Part shown: positions 1-11,772 of the stretch, piece after piece
How the letters are laid out: each line of letters begins with the position of its first letter
Position numbering within the stretch: the first letter of the stretch is position 1
Source: Paraspadella gotoi
Lineage: Eukaryota; Chaetognatha
Reading direction: 5' to 3'
NCBI GenBank assembly: GCA_051294375.1
Contig: CM119265.1
Span: 19,904,012-19,968,011, forward strand
DNA length: 64,000 nucleotides
Program-made: the position numbers and the translations under genes
Notes under the pieces: model-generated
What the model saw: the letters and a program-made list of their open reading frames with translations, nothing else
Databases searched by the model: none
What the model was told of the DNA's origin: nothing

Positions 1-2
1 CC

Positions 3-2633
3 CACGTCCCCAACGACGCCCGAGGCGGTGGCGGAGAAGCGCCGGAGACCTTGAATGCCGGGATGGAGACCGGAGTAGAGAGCTTCGTGTTGAAAGACGC
101 CGAGACACCGAACGTCAAGAGCGGTTCGAGGTCAGATTCTATGGATCCTTCAACGTCGGAACCCGACGACGACGACAAGTTTAACAGGTTCGGGAAGCGT
201 ATAATCATTCGTTCAATGTCCGTGTTTTTAGTTTTTAAGCTTAATATATTTTGACTAAGTTTTCAATTCGGACTTTGTAGATACATGTGTTAGTTGCGCT
301 GCGAGTGCTCGCGGAGAAACTCTAGAAGTCATTTTCAATTGGTCTGTCAGTCGGTATGTCTGTCCGTCGGTCTGTCCCACTTTTGTTAAAAAAGTTGCTC
401 ATTTGTTAAGAAGGAAAAAATCCTCAAATCTACAAGTGACTGCTAGCGCCGCCGTCAAGAAATCCTCAAACATTTAAGAATAAAAGACGAAATTTCGATG
501 CAGCGCTAAGATAGTTGTTGTCACAGGAAAATACATAAGAAAATAAAGTCACTGCGGCGCAACACATTGGAAGAACCGATCTTGTTTATTAATTGTTTTT
601 GTTCCGGAGGCAAGTCTTTCCGCTTCCGTCTTTCATTGTCATTGTCAAAGTTTTGCATGGGTAGCGTAGAATTTTCTGAAATGTCACAGGAAATCTACTC
701 GTAAAGATTTTCGATCTTTCCAGATTCTTGTCGAAAACAAAGGCGATTCGTCCGGCCAAACCCGCGGACGCAACCGAATCGAACGAGGCTGAAAAAGAGG
801 AGCAAGAGAAGGAGGAGGACGAGGAAATTGAAGAAGAGAAAGAGGAACTGGAGGACGGAGAGATCGAGACGGAGCGACCGATGACGCCGGGACGCGACGA
901 CTTCGACGCTCAAGATCGATGGGAAAAGCTTCAACGGAGCCGACGATCCCCTCCACCGCCGAGAGAGACTTCGAGATCGAGAGAGACGCCGACGGAAGCG
1001 GGCGACGCCCACGATTCCCTCCACCAGACGCTCGTGAATAAAGCGAGGAGGCGAATCAACAAGATACACACGTCCGTCATCAAGGGAGAACCGCAGTTCC
1101 GGATCGGGGAAGAAGATTACAGGTCGGAATTAAGGATGACAGTAGGGATGAATTCGACGCATGATTTTTGGCTTACGTCCATTCGCATTCTCAGTTCGGT
1201 CTTAGAAAGATATTCTACAGTATCATAATTCTTCTTTTTTTTCACAGGCGCTATCTCTGCCGGTCGCCGAGATTTGCAGCGCACTCCAGCGACATTCCGA
1301 GTAAGTCGACCTCATCGTCAGCATCTTCGTCACCAGAAGACAACGGCGGGGTTTCGATGAACCCCTGCAGCGCGAGACCGCTTCCTAAACTCGATACGGT
1401 TGGTCGTCAGGGATTATGGGTGTTACCATGACTACGTAGATATAACCGATACTGCAATCTTCCTTAACCAGGTCAAGCTTCAGATTCAAAAGAAGTTAGA
1501 AGAGAGGAAAGAGAAGGACCGAATAGAGAAGTTGAGAAGAATTCAAGAGAAGCAAGAGAAAGATAGGAAGGAGAAGGAGACGAGGAGAACGGAGAGAGAA
1601 AGAGCAGAGAGGGAGAAAGCGGAGAACGCGGGAAAAAGGCAGCATCAGCAGCAGCTGCAGGATAAGAAGCACGGTCAAGAGCAACAGCACCAACACGCCG
1701 CCGAATCGACATCCAGGATGCCGCCTTTTTCCGCGTTCTCGCCGCCGGATGGCGTCGATGACTACACCTTGAAAGAGATGGATGTGGAGGAGGAAGAGGA
1801 GGAGGAATCGTTGGAGGAGCGGTTTGACGTGGCCACCGAAGACGCCTTCGTGTCAAACGCGTCCAACGAGTATCATCCTTTCCAACATTCAGTCGGAAGT
1901 CACGCCGGAAAAAGGCATTTTAACATGGACAGGTGGGCGATAGACATTGTGAAAAAAATTAATGAAATAGAATCGAATCAAATCACCTTTTCCACAGGTT
2001 ACGAAAAATATATGTGGGAAAACTTCAAAACTACACGGTGCCTATTATCAAGCGATACTTCGAGCGATTCGGCAAAGTGGAGAACGTGCTCAAGCCGAGT
2101 CCATCAATGAATTTTGCCTTCGTCACTTTCGCCGAATCAGATACGGTCGACAAGGTCATGCGGCACGGGCAGCACTTTGTCGAACACGACCTCGTTCATC
2201 TCTCGCAGGAGGTAATGGATCAAATATCGGTTTAGTTAAAAATTAGACAATGTCGTCAAATTGACAAACGGCATTTTTATAGAATGACCGCAGTTCAATT
2301 GATCGACTAACACAAACCAAACTACCCCCGTAGGTTTTCATTCGCCGATTTTGCGGCAAGCACAACAAGCAGACCCTCCATCTGAAGTTGCTCTCGAGAA
2401 CAGGCGAGGACGATTCCAGCGTCGCCCCGACCGACGTCCACGGATACTTCGAGAGCATCGGCATGCGGCCGCGTGAGATTCTCGATTTTCATCAACTCTC
2501 GGAGGAGGAGTTTGGGACGATCGTCTCCTTCAGGGACGTCGACTGCGTGGACAAGCTCGTCTATATGGACGAACAGAAGAGCGTTGAGATTAACGGAGTT
2601 CCCTTCGACGTTTTCCCTTTCTTCAAAGTCTAG
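3..2633 (+). CDS. Tandem-RRM RNA-binding protein, 3' part of gene (partial at window start)
   Basis: Six coding exons join in one frame: <3-187, 724-1122, 1248-1398, 1472-1932, 1998-2211 and 2334-2633, giving 569 residues to the stop. All introns have GT/AG ends and every split codon fits. The donor at 1399 is ambiguous; one at 1420 keeps the same phase. The order is an acidic region (DGEIETERPMTPG), an Arg/Ser/Pro patch, a long charged helix (KLEERKEKDRIEKLRRIQEK) and a Gln/His-rich stretch. Then come RRM1 (about residues 402-470, RNP2 KIYVGKL, RNP1 MNFAFVTF) and a weaker RRM2 (about 487-565, RNP1-like FGTIVSFRD) that runs almost to the C-terminus. The family role would be RNA binding, probably nuclear. 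I do not recognise the orthologue. The start codon lies before the window. The RRM folds are clear; the exact product is unknown. Confidence 0.85.
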
Positions 2634-2639
2634 TTAAGA

Positions 2640-3290
2640 TTAATTTCAAGTCTAGTCAAATGCTAAATCGATCAGTAATTCCTCAAATGTTTCAACGATG
2701 TACACATCCATCAAAAGCTGGATTCTTGAACGCAAGCAAGGGAAAATACATACGAATACTGAATTACAGTTGAGCAGCTGTTTTTAGAAGAATACATTTT
2801 TTTTTTAAAGATCTGAATTACTCAGTCTAGTCAGAAAAAGTTGTAACATAATATCTCTGGCAGAATTTTTTTACATCTGCCGATCTAGTCATTTTTTTTT
2901 CATTTTCTTTTGTGTGAAAATTGTTAGTGAATTATATGTTTTGAAAAAAAATATTGACTTATTAATGCCAGGGTGAATTTGGGAAAACTTTGCGCGGCTT
3001 CGCCCGAACGACTGCTCCCTTATGAAGTGGAACAACCGATCAAAAGATCATTCATTCAATAAAAAAGCTAGATTTAGATTTAGATTTAGCCTATTGACTA
3101 AAGTGTAGACGGGAGTAAGATGAAGAAAATACATCATGTATCAATGTAAGATCAATGAATCAGCACCAGGGTTAAAATTGTCTAGTCAATACAGAGTGAA
3201 TCAATAATAAACAATTAAGATGAGGAAATTGAAGATAATCTAAAAGTTACGGGTAATTTTAAAAAAAAGGAATCACAATAATCTTAAACT
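2640..3290. other. AT-rich 3' flank, no gene seen
   Basis: This is 3' UTR or spacer after the RRM gene. I searched the minus strand here for the missing second half of the WW domain begun at 3370-3294. Every plausible acceptor led to an immediate stop or a non-WW sequence. Confidence 0.5.
3058..3063 (+). promoter_or_regulatory. Possible poly(A) signal of the RRM gene
   Basis: AATAAA lies about 425 bases after the stop at 2633. It is the first canonical hexamer found there. The match is short and not otherwise supported. Confidence 0.35.
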
Positions 3291-3293
3291 CAC

Positions 3294-3370
3294 TATCTTC
3301 CTGATCCTGGGTCGAACTTGGCCTCCCATCCTGGCGGCAGTGGTTGATTTTGCCAAGCAGACGATGCCAT
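3294..3370 (-). CDS. First coding exon of a WW-domain protein (rest of gene not found)
   Basis: On the minus strand an ATG at 3370-3368 opens a 25-codon reading, MASSAWQNQPLPPGWEAKFDP and then GSGR. It ends in a split codon TA before the strong donor GTGAGT (3293-3288). LPPGWEAKFDPGSGR is the textbook first half of a WW domain (first Trp, then the strand before the Tyr-Tyr pair), and TA plus C or T would give the expected Tyr. An acceptor lies just upstream (TTTCAAG, about 3386-3380). A further upstream minus-strand exon ends at a GTAAGT donor at 3555, so this looks like a true 5' end. The second half of the domain is not in the 650 bases before the opposite-strand RRM gene. It may lie beyond the window, which would nest the RRM gene in its intron, or the copy may be broken. 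Confidence 0.55.
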
Positions 3371-3555
3371 TGTGATATGTTGCTTGAAAGTGTAAAAGTA
3401 TAACATAAATATTATCTTTATTTGTATTTAGTTTCATTATTATTTTAAATCATCTAATAAAATTTATATAGAGCTAGTAATTTCTTGAAAACCAAAATAT
3501 GTATTACTTTTAAATCCATTATATGACAAAACAGGAAAAACTAATTTGGACTTAC

Positions 3556-3670
3556 CAAGCTTGATTGATGAAAAGCAGAATGAGCACCACAAGATAAAGA
3601 AAACGAGTGCTGACGTTCGAGTGAAGATAACGAAACACCGCTGTGTCGTGAAAGTAACTTCAATTTGAAT
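3556..3670 (-). other. Probable 5' untranslated exon of the WW-domain gene
   Basis: The minus strand reads CTTG|GTAAGTCC with the donor at 3555-3554, a near-consensus splice site. Only the 3' edge at 3556 is supported; the upstream edge is arbitrary. It would splice to the acceptor just before the WW exon. Confidence 0.35.
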
Positions 3671-4683
3671 CTAAGTAGAAGAAATTAAAAATTGTGTTAT
3701 TTATAACATAAATAAATTTAAAAATAAATTAAATATCATAGAAAATAAAAAACGAATATATACAAATGAAAGACAATTTGCTTCTTGAAGTTAACTGTTG
3801 AATATCATATGCAGTGAAAAGTTACAGATTACGCATAAGTTTAGTACAATATGAAGCTCGCTTAGTTAATTTTCATTATTTTTTATGCTTTTTTAAAAAT
3901 TTATACCAATGCCAAGCTTTTGTACAAAATTAAACGAATGCCCGCTGATTTGGACAGAATACGGTCACAGTGCGAGAATTATATATACAAACGAGTTTTA
4001 ACAAAAACACGTAGATTAAGATAATGTCGCGAATATTGTTCCTTTTTTTCATAATGTTCCTGGGCCTAACTGTGGCAGTTCTGATAGGAAGAAAACCAGA
4101 TTCGTGTTCTTCGAAACGATTCGAGTGTCATGATTGGTTGACAGGAAACTAATTCGGCTTTCTGATTGGCCAGCACATAAGTCAGTGAGCGATCTCGATG
4201 CACGGGCTCGGCTGGCAGCGCAGGGTCTTCTCAAAGACTCAATCATTTTCATTCCCGATCGAGATGCCGTTCGGTAGTGGGCAAATTTTGTGCAATGTGA
4301 CCTTCGAGTCGTTGCAGTTTGACAGCCAATCAATCGATTATTTTTCGAATCGCACGAGAGAAAATTCAATAGAAAAATCCCATCATTCCTTTATCTTTTC
4401 CACGTTTTTGACTGTTCCCCTGACGATTTGTTTTAATGATATAGTAACTGGTTTGTCATAAAACACAAAATGGTTGTCAATAGGAATAAACAAATTTGAA
4501 GCAAGAACAATTCCCATACCATAGCGGTATCATTTTTACAAACTCGAAGAATTAGCAAAGAAAAAAAAAGAATTAATTCATGTACAAATAATGACTTCCT
4601 TCTATTGTTTCATTACTAACAACCGGATCAAGAACTTGCAATTGACATTAACTTCTCGCAAAAACTCGACGCCTCTCGGAACC
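3671..4683. other. AT-rich spacer and LITAF 3' UTR, no gene recognised
   Basis: Open readings on both strands in 4049-4461 show no domain, splice logic or codon pattern that I could support. The part next to 4684 is presumably 3' UTR of the minus-strand LITAF gene. Confidence 0.4.
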
Positions 4684-5638
4684 TCAGCCGAGATCCCCAG
4701 GCTTTCGGGCCTCCCTCCCGATTTTCGATCCGCATTTGGGACACGAATGAATGACGTCCTTTGCTCCGCTCCAGACGCAGGGAATGAACGCTCCGATCTG
4801 ATGCAAAATTGGGTTCAAAGAGAATTGATAAGTTGATTGTTTGGAAAAGATCGAGTATAACGATAATCGCATTATCTTAGCTTTTTTAGATTTTTGTTTA
4901 TAAACGTGCTTAGAGTTGAAAGTTGATTGATTGATTTATAAATTGATTGACTAAATTCAAAATGTGTCGATCAATATTTCTAGACGTCACAAAACAAAAT
5001 GTCCATCGTCTAATATCAATGCCTGTGGTTTTATAAAGATTTTACAATATTACGATTACATTTATCATCATCCTGATCATGGTAATTTTTACATGCTTAT
5101 CGAATCCGACTCACCCCGCAGCCTATGAAAAACAAAAGGCAAGAGAGAAACCAGGAAGTTCGTCCCATGACGTTGGTCGTCTGCGTCTCAACCTCTTCGC
5201 CGCAAAACTTGCATTGCGTCTCCTGCGATATGACCCTCTTTTAGATGAACTCTTACTTTAGCTTCACCGGATCATCGCCACATCTAAACTTGGTCAAATC
5301 GAATGATCTTTGCTTAGCAGTAATTCAGTAAGACTTCCGTGCTAACTTTTAACGTTACGAACCATGTGCAAAATGTCTCTTTCGACCTAAGATTTTTCGA
5401 TAAACATATTTTGTGGCCACTGATTGTTTTAATTAAGACCTTTAATCACATAAGATTAAGTCATAACATGTCTACTGACCTTTGGGAGAAATCCGAGGTG
5501 AGCCAATTTTTCCTCATCGGAACCAGTCGCCGAACCGGACCCATTTCCCGTGGATTCGGGTTCAGGATCGGAAGGCGTAGCGGGATCTGCCGGAGCCACC
5601 GGTACCACTTCCGGTTCCAGAGGATCAATCTCCGGCAT
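4684..5638 (-). CDS. LITAF: LITAF-domain zinc-binding membrane protein, complete
   Basis: Three minus-strand exons, 5638-5480, 5222-5115 and 4797-4684, join in phase 0 and encode 126 residues. Donors are GTCAGT and GTGAGT; the exon 2 acceptor (TCGCAG) has a weak pyrimidine tract, and an alternative start 12 bases upstream keeps the frame. Residues 1-53 are acidic and Pro-rich. The LITAF domain follows: a CKFC knuckle (57-60), a hydrophobic hairpin (about 72-98, WFLSCLLFFIGCG then IGAFIPCVW), and the closing HSCPKCG knuckle (106-112). Family members are monotopic proteins of late endosomes and lysosomes. The two Cys pairs bind one zinc and the hairpin enters the cytosolic leaflet. The PPxY and PTAP/PSAP motifs by which vertebrate LITAF recruits NEDD4 and TSG101 are absent from the short N-terminal region. 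Confidence 0.93.
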
Positions 5639-8170
5639 AATTTAAAAAATAAAATTTGAAAAAAAAAAAACGAAATCTGGAAAGTCAAACTGGGAAGGAG
5701 CGAGGCGAAATCGTTTGTGAAATTATCCCGTCTTTTTCCGCGGTGTTCTTTTTAAATGATTCAATTTCTTTTTTTAGGCTCTCGTAACGAGGAAACAAAC
5801 AGGAAGGCAGCCTCGAAAAAACTTCACGAGGGATGGATGGTGAAAACTTAAAAAGGCCACTCACAACGCGAGCTTCTCACGCCGAATGGTTCACTCGACT
5901 CTGGTTTGTGAATCAGACGAATGAAAAGGGAGGGGGCGTCTGGAATTTATCATGTGTTGGGGAAATAACGATGACATCGAAAGTATTTGGTAAACACGAA
6001 TAGTCACGCGGCTGTTTGGTTTAAAAACAAGAACAAAACAAAGCAAATACCAATAACTTAAGGAGCTTCGACAGAACCTGCTAATTTGTTTTGTCTCAGG
6101 TTTGTTTATAAATTATACTATAATTTTTATTTAAAGTACATATTTTTTAATAATTTGTGAGTTGTTTTATTTTAAAAGCAGAAAACAAATGAAACGGAGA
6201 GGGGGGGGGAAAGTAGAATAAGAAACTGGAAAAACTGTTCTTATCTGATGAGAAAAAGAGCGTAGTCGAGAGGGAGGGAGGCAATAAGGGGAGAAGGGGA
6301 TGGAGAGAGAGAGAGAGAGAAATCGAGAGAGAAACTCGCCGAGGATTCTTAATTATCTCTAAATTTCAATGCATCAGTGAAGGACTGTAGGAGGTTCAGG
6401 TCGTAAAATGAGGCACTTTATTTGGAATTACTGTAGTTTGTAAGAGGTCCGCACATACATAAGCAGTTTAAGCACTAAGCAGAGATATCTAGAATTAAAA
6501 GAAAAAATCTGTCATAACTGAAATTAACATCTTGGCCTTGGCGTGAAAAAAAAGAGTCGTAATTGCATAAACTCTATTTGTGATCTATAATTCAAAGAAC
6601 AAGCGAATCTGTCGGAACGAAGCGTAGGTTATCATAACCCAACAAAACCATACTATTAATAAAGGACACATTAAAATCGAGACTAGTCAAATTCTTCCGT
6701 AAAGTTGGTCTATTGGTCAGATTTTACATCTGGACTTTTATCTTTTATATAACTATGTTAACGTCAAACTAAAAGAGTAAATACAAAAAATTTTAACAGT
6801 TTTTGACCAACAATAGAAAATGCTATCATAGATTTTAAAATTTGTGTATTTTCATACTATCTGTGGTCCCACTGGGTATGAAAAATACCCTAACTTTAAT
6901 GCAATAGTTTTGTAAATATGACCCATTTTGCCCCATATAAGATAGAAAATAGACGGGATCATACCGTAAAAATAAAACGTGGACGTCCTTTATGGAAGAG
7001 AAGATCGATTCATTATTAAAAAAAAAAATATTTACAAGTGACTTTTTGAAAACAAAGCGAATCTTTCCATATGAAAAAGGAAGCTCTTTTAACGTCAACA
7101 ACGGTAACGGCAAGATGGTAATATATTTTGAATAGTGATTCGAACATTTTTACATCTCCCCCTTGCCTTCATCAAACATACTAAATAAAATATTCAGTAT
7201 GACTAGATACACGAACCACCACAATTGAACGAGTTTTTTGATTCTGAAAAGAACCGTTTATTATTCTTTTTGTTTTTGTTTTTTAGTAAAACGCGTAAGA
7301 AAATAAAATCGATTTCAAATTGTACATAGAATATTGCGTGGAAAAAGGGGAAAGGGAAAACGGAACGTATCAAACAATCTTGAATGTAAGCGACGGATAT
7401 AGATTAGGTTCTTCGTAAGTATAAAAGTTCCGTTTCTTTAATAAATGGGACAGAATTTAAAGTTTCCAACGACCGCCGATATGAAGCCTGACCTGAGGCT
7501 ACGCTATTTTCTTCAAAATGCCTCGTCTTGAAGATAACATTTTTTACGTACTGGCTCGAGGAAGGCATTTTGAGGTTGTTCGGCTTTGCTTGCCGGACAG
7601 TTCATTAAAAAAACATCAATTCAAAACAAAAAAAAAACTAAAGAAATATTTTAAAAAAATTATAATCAATACTAAAACTAAGCTAATTCTTTTTTTGTTA
7701 TATCTACCCAAGCTCGACAACAAAGAGTAATAAAGGGGAAGAAGGAATTAATATCGAGGGAAAAAAATTGGAAAAGCTGGAAACTCCCCGTTCGGTCATT
7801 ATCGATGTTGTTAGTCTCTTTCGCCGGATGAAAAAGATTACCGAACGATTGGCTGGTGTCGTTGAGGAGTCGGGAAGGGTGTAAATCGGAGGGGGGGGAG
7901 AAGGAATTAGGGGAAACTGGGGAGGGGGAAGTCAGGTCAAAGTTTGACGGGAAAGTCGGAGAAAGGAAACTGCAACTGAGGGAGAGACGACGTATCGAAG
8001 AGGAAACGAAAGTTCAAAGGAATAACTAAAAATTGTATAAAAACCTAAAAGTAACGAAACGCGAATGAAAGGACAGCGATGAAACTAAGGCTAATAAAAA
8101 AAAAGGCTAAAAAATATTCATCCATGACTGAAGACGTAAGTATAAACATTGTGGTGACGCGAAAGGGGGG
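5639..8170. other. Spacer: LITAF 5' flank and CTDSPL2 3' UTR, no gene seen
   Basis: AT-rich sequence with short G runs (about 6200, 7890, 8165), a (GA)n stretch near 6302-6320 and no supported coding region. The part from about 7250 to 8170 is probably the 3' UTR of the minus-strand phosphatase gene. Confidence 0.45.
7257..7262 (-). promoter_or_regulatory. Possible poly(A) signal of CTDSPL2
   Basis: AATAAA on the minus strand, about 910 bases after the stop codon at 8173-8171. Position is plausible but the hexamer is not unique in AT-rich DNA. Confidence 0.3.
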
Positions 8171-11100
8171 TCAGTCCGGCGGAAGAAGCTCGTGTAGCTT
8201 GAAAACCTCATACAAGAATGAACGAACGTCACCTCGCTGAAAGGGGGGGGGGAGGAGAGGCGATTAAAGTTAGTTTTATATGACTACTTTAAAATATCGT
8301 TTAAACAATTAATATAAAGCATTCAATCTTGATCTAATTTCAGGTAAAAATTAACATTCGTGAAAATTTATTTTATTATACTCTCAATTTAATTTCATCA
8401 ATGCAAGTACGATAAATTATTAAGAAAATCACAAGACTGTACCTGATTTGCGATCTTTTCGAGAACGGGAATCAGTTTGAGCAGCTCTCGATCCGTGCGA
8501 TCGTAGAACCAGCTTTCGATCGGGATGCCGTTTTGGAGCTGAATAAAACAATGTTAAAGTTCATTAACTCAACCACAACAAATGAACGACGTGGATTTTA
8601 AACGAAACAAAAGTCTCACTCTCTTTTTACTCTGATTATTTAACCTGATAGCCAAAAGCCTGCGGCGAATTGTCGATAATTATCGTCTTGGACAAATCTC
8701 GTCCCAAAATGTTCAAGTCTTTGATATAATTCCCCTGAACGCAGACGCAATGTTCTCGAAACAATCGGTGCCTAAAAAAAAAAAAAATTAAAAGATATAA
8801 AGAACGCCGTCGCAACATCACACTCATTACAAAGCCGTACCTGATGAGTCGTTTCTCTGGGTCCAAAAGGTTCAGCAACTTGTTAGCGTATACTTTCTTT
8901 GACGCTGTGAAGAGGATCACTTCGAACCTCTGGGCAACTCGTTCCAAAAATTCGCGGAAGAAGGGACGCAGGCGAACGTAGACCTGTGGAAAAAAAAGTT
9001 TAAAACAAAAGTTAAAATACCAGTCGAATAATTGTTATTTTTTAAATATGAGTTCATACTGACCTGGTAAGTGACATCCTGAAAGAGCACGGGGAAGACG
9101 AAGTTGGCGTCGTCGAGTTCGTTGAGGCTGCAGTGGACGAGCGTCTCGTCCAAATCGAGCACCAGCGTGAATTCTGGCGATGAACGCGTCTTCAAGGGCA
9201 GCGCCGGGTGACGCCGCCTCATCTCCTCTACAGAAGAAAAATATTGTAGTGTGGAAGTCCACGAAATAGAGAGTAGGGAGACATTTATCATGAAGGAGGT
9301 AAAACATTGGAGAGGTCATGTGGTCGTTGAGGGAAAAGAGAGAGATAGTCGAGGTAGCTCGGCCTCAGTAGATTGTTTACTGCTATTGTTTACTGTTTAG
9401 CAGAATTGTCGTGCTGTCTGCCCGCCTATATCCTCTTCATTACTTACAACAACAACAACGACGACTTACCGGTGAGCGGCGGAAGATGTTTGATAAAAAA
9501 ATAGGGGTCGAAAGGCTCTGCTTCCCACTGCTGCGTTTGCTGTTGTTGCTCTTGCTGCTGCGCTTGCTGGTGATGTTGAGCGATGGTTTGGTTTTGCACT
9601 GGTGTGGCACAGTGATATTGAGGTTGGTGAACATGTTGATTGGCATGATGATTATGATGGTGATGATGATGATGGTGATGGTAAGAGACGACGTCCGTTG
9701 GCGGAGTCGCCGGGCACGAGGGATAGTATCTCTGCTCGGCATCAACGACTTGGTTGTCGGCGGCGGCGGCGGCGGCGGTGGGGGCGCCGGCGGTGGCGAC
9801 CACGGGAACGGAAGAGCAAGCAGCGGCGAGAGCACAACAGCAGGCACAAGCGGCGGGCGGAGGAAAGGTGGGCGAAACGGAGACTACGGTGGGAGCGACG
9901 TTGTCACGGCAGCAGGCGGGCAGCGCAGTATCGACGACCTCGTCCTCGTCGCAGCGATAGGAGGCGACGGAAGAAAATCTGACCGTCGACGGCGTCGCCG
10001 ACGCAATAGGATTGTCCTTTAGGGGTAGAAAGGAAATTAACTGGCGGTGTTCAACCAAACATTAAATGGAGCCATAAATATGGGCCGAATCACGGAATTA
10101 AACAAGCCAAAGATCAAGACGCCATTTTTCAAATTTACCTGAGAATGCATCTGAATCATTCTGTTTTCGCGCGAAGAAGAAGTAGCACCGGAGGTGGCGG
10201 CGAAGACAACGCCCGTGGCGTTCTCATCGTCTTCCACGTCCACGACGTCGATGACGACTGAGGGTGGCGCGGCGATGGCGGCGTCGCAGTCGGCGACGGC
10301 CTCGTCGATGTCGAACGAGTCGGCAACGAGGGATAGCGAGGCGTCGTCGTCGTCGGTCGGGGAAGAGTCGGATGAGGGCGAAGTGGATGGGACCTCGTGG
10401 TCCACGAACGTCTCGAACGCGTCGTCGAGGACGTCCAGTTCTAAAGAAGAAAGAAAAAAATAAAAAAATAACTTTTATAAACATCGACCACATCCACACC
10501 CTGGACGAACCTGGAGCGTCGACGTCCTCTTCGATCGAGGCGCCGCTTTCGTCGCAGGCGGACTCTCCGCCGGAAGCCGTCACTTCACGTTCATCGGTGT
10601 CGCCGCGGTCGTTGTTGTTCGTTTCTGCAATGATGAATGAAGAAAAAAAAGTATTGATCAACGTCTCCTGAAAAATAAGAAACCACCGTCACCGTCACTC
10701 GTAACCCACCAGGTTGACCGCTGATCGACTGATAGATCTGATAAACCGGGGAGAAGAGCGTCCCGAGCAACGAAGATTTCCTCGTACGCCCACGTCTCTT
10801 CGTTTCCGGCGCTTTCGTCACGGACGCTTCGATTGAAGAAGCAGGCGGAGCGGCCGCGGAACTCCGACGACCGCGGCGAGGCCGCTTCGGCGACGGCGGC
10901 GGCCCGGCGGTGCGAGTTGGAGGCAGCGCCCGAAGCGGCGGGTAGGGAGTCTCCTCGGAGAGGACGTCCAGCTTAGATTTTTTAGTCAGGGGTTCGAGAG
11001 AATCCTGGATAAGAGAGAAGGAATTGGAAATTTTCGATCATCGTCGTCGACGAAATGATCCGTCTCTTCGAAGATCCTCCATCGATGCTTTACCCGTTTC

Positions 11101-11772
11101 TCCTCCTTCCACATTCCGACGGCCAAACGTCGAAGAGACTTGAGAATTCCGGACCCCGTGATTGGCATTTCTTTCGCCAGGATCGAAGCCTTAGCGTCTG
11201 CCGAAACCAAAAAAGTTACGTGACGTTACGGTACGGTCTCGTTTTAGAGGCTACACCGCTACAGACTTGGTACAGATATTTCGTTATTAAATAATTAAAA
11301 GCCGGTGCCTTCCTAAAATCTATTTTTATCCTTTTCTCCTTTCCATCCACGCCCACCCTTCTCCGTCCTTACCGATGTCCCCGACTCGGGCGGCGAACTT
11401 GCTCCGCCGCCTTTCCACCACGAACTCGTTTCTCTCCGCCGCCAAATTCCGGTTCCTCAACACCCTGGCCCCGCGCGGACGAGCCCCCCGTCCCACGCAG
11501 CCTTTGGAAACGGGCGAACCGCGGGGCGCGACGGAAACCCCGGAGGCGGCGGCCCCGCTGCGAAGATTCCGCGGGCAGGGCAGACCCTCGGCCAAATAAG
11601 CCACGTTAAGGGACTTCTCGTAAGGGACGTAGCGGGGAGAAGTAACGGTTGACGTAGTCGTCGTCGTCCCTTTGCCTTGAAGCATCCTTCGCTTGGAGAC
11701 TTGACGGTTACGCCGCTTACTCGGCAGCGGAGCCCCGTCCTCCGAGGACGCGTAACGTTGGCGCAATTGCAT
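8171..11772 (-). CDS. CTDSPL2: CTD small phosphatase-like protein 2, complete
   Basis: Eleven minus-strand exons: 11772-11373, 11197-11094, 11004-10710, 10624-10511, 10440-10139, 10016-9470, 9227-9064, 8983-8841, 8771-8645, 8538-8443 and 8236-8171. All splice ends are GT/AG, all phases fit, and together they encode 785 residues. The start MQLRQRYAS resembles the family N-terminus. Residues 612-616 hold the HAD/FCP1 signature DLDET, in [18 protein letters not shown]. Conserved blocks follow: [48 protein letters not shown] and [14 protein letters not shown]. The C-terminus LHELLPPD is typical. This class of Asp-based, Mg-dependent phosphatase removes phosphate from phospho-Ser/Thr in nuclear substrates. 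The N-terminal half is longer than in vertebrates (about 466 aa in human), with a Lys/Arg-rich region, acidic blocks, Ala/Cys runs, a His run and a Gln-rich run. Only one plus-strand ORF group (9411-10022) overlaps, as antisense shadow. Confidence 0.97.

Noticed and set aside
4049-4461. Open readings on both strands 3' of the LITAF gene
   Set aside because: No domain, no splice continuity with LITAF, and opposing frames open over the same bases.
9411-10022. Plus-strand open readings antisense to CTDSPL2 exon 6
   Set aside because: Shadow of low-complexity coding sequence; the minus-strand reading has in-phase splice sites and family motifs.
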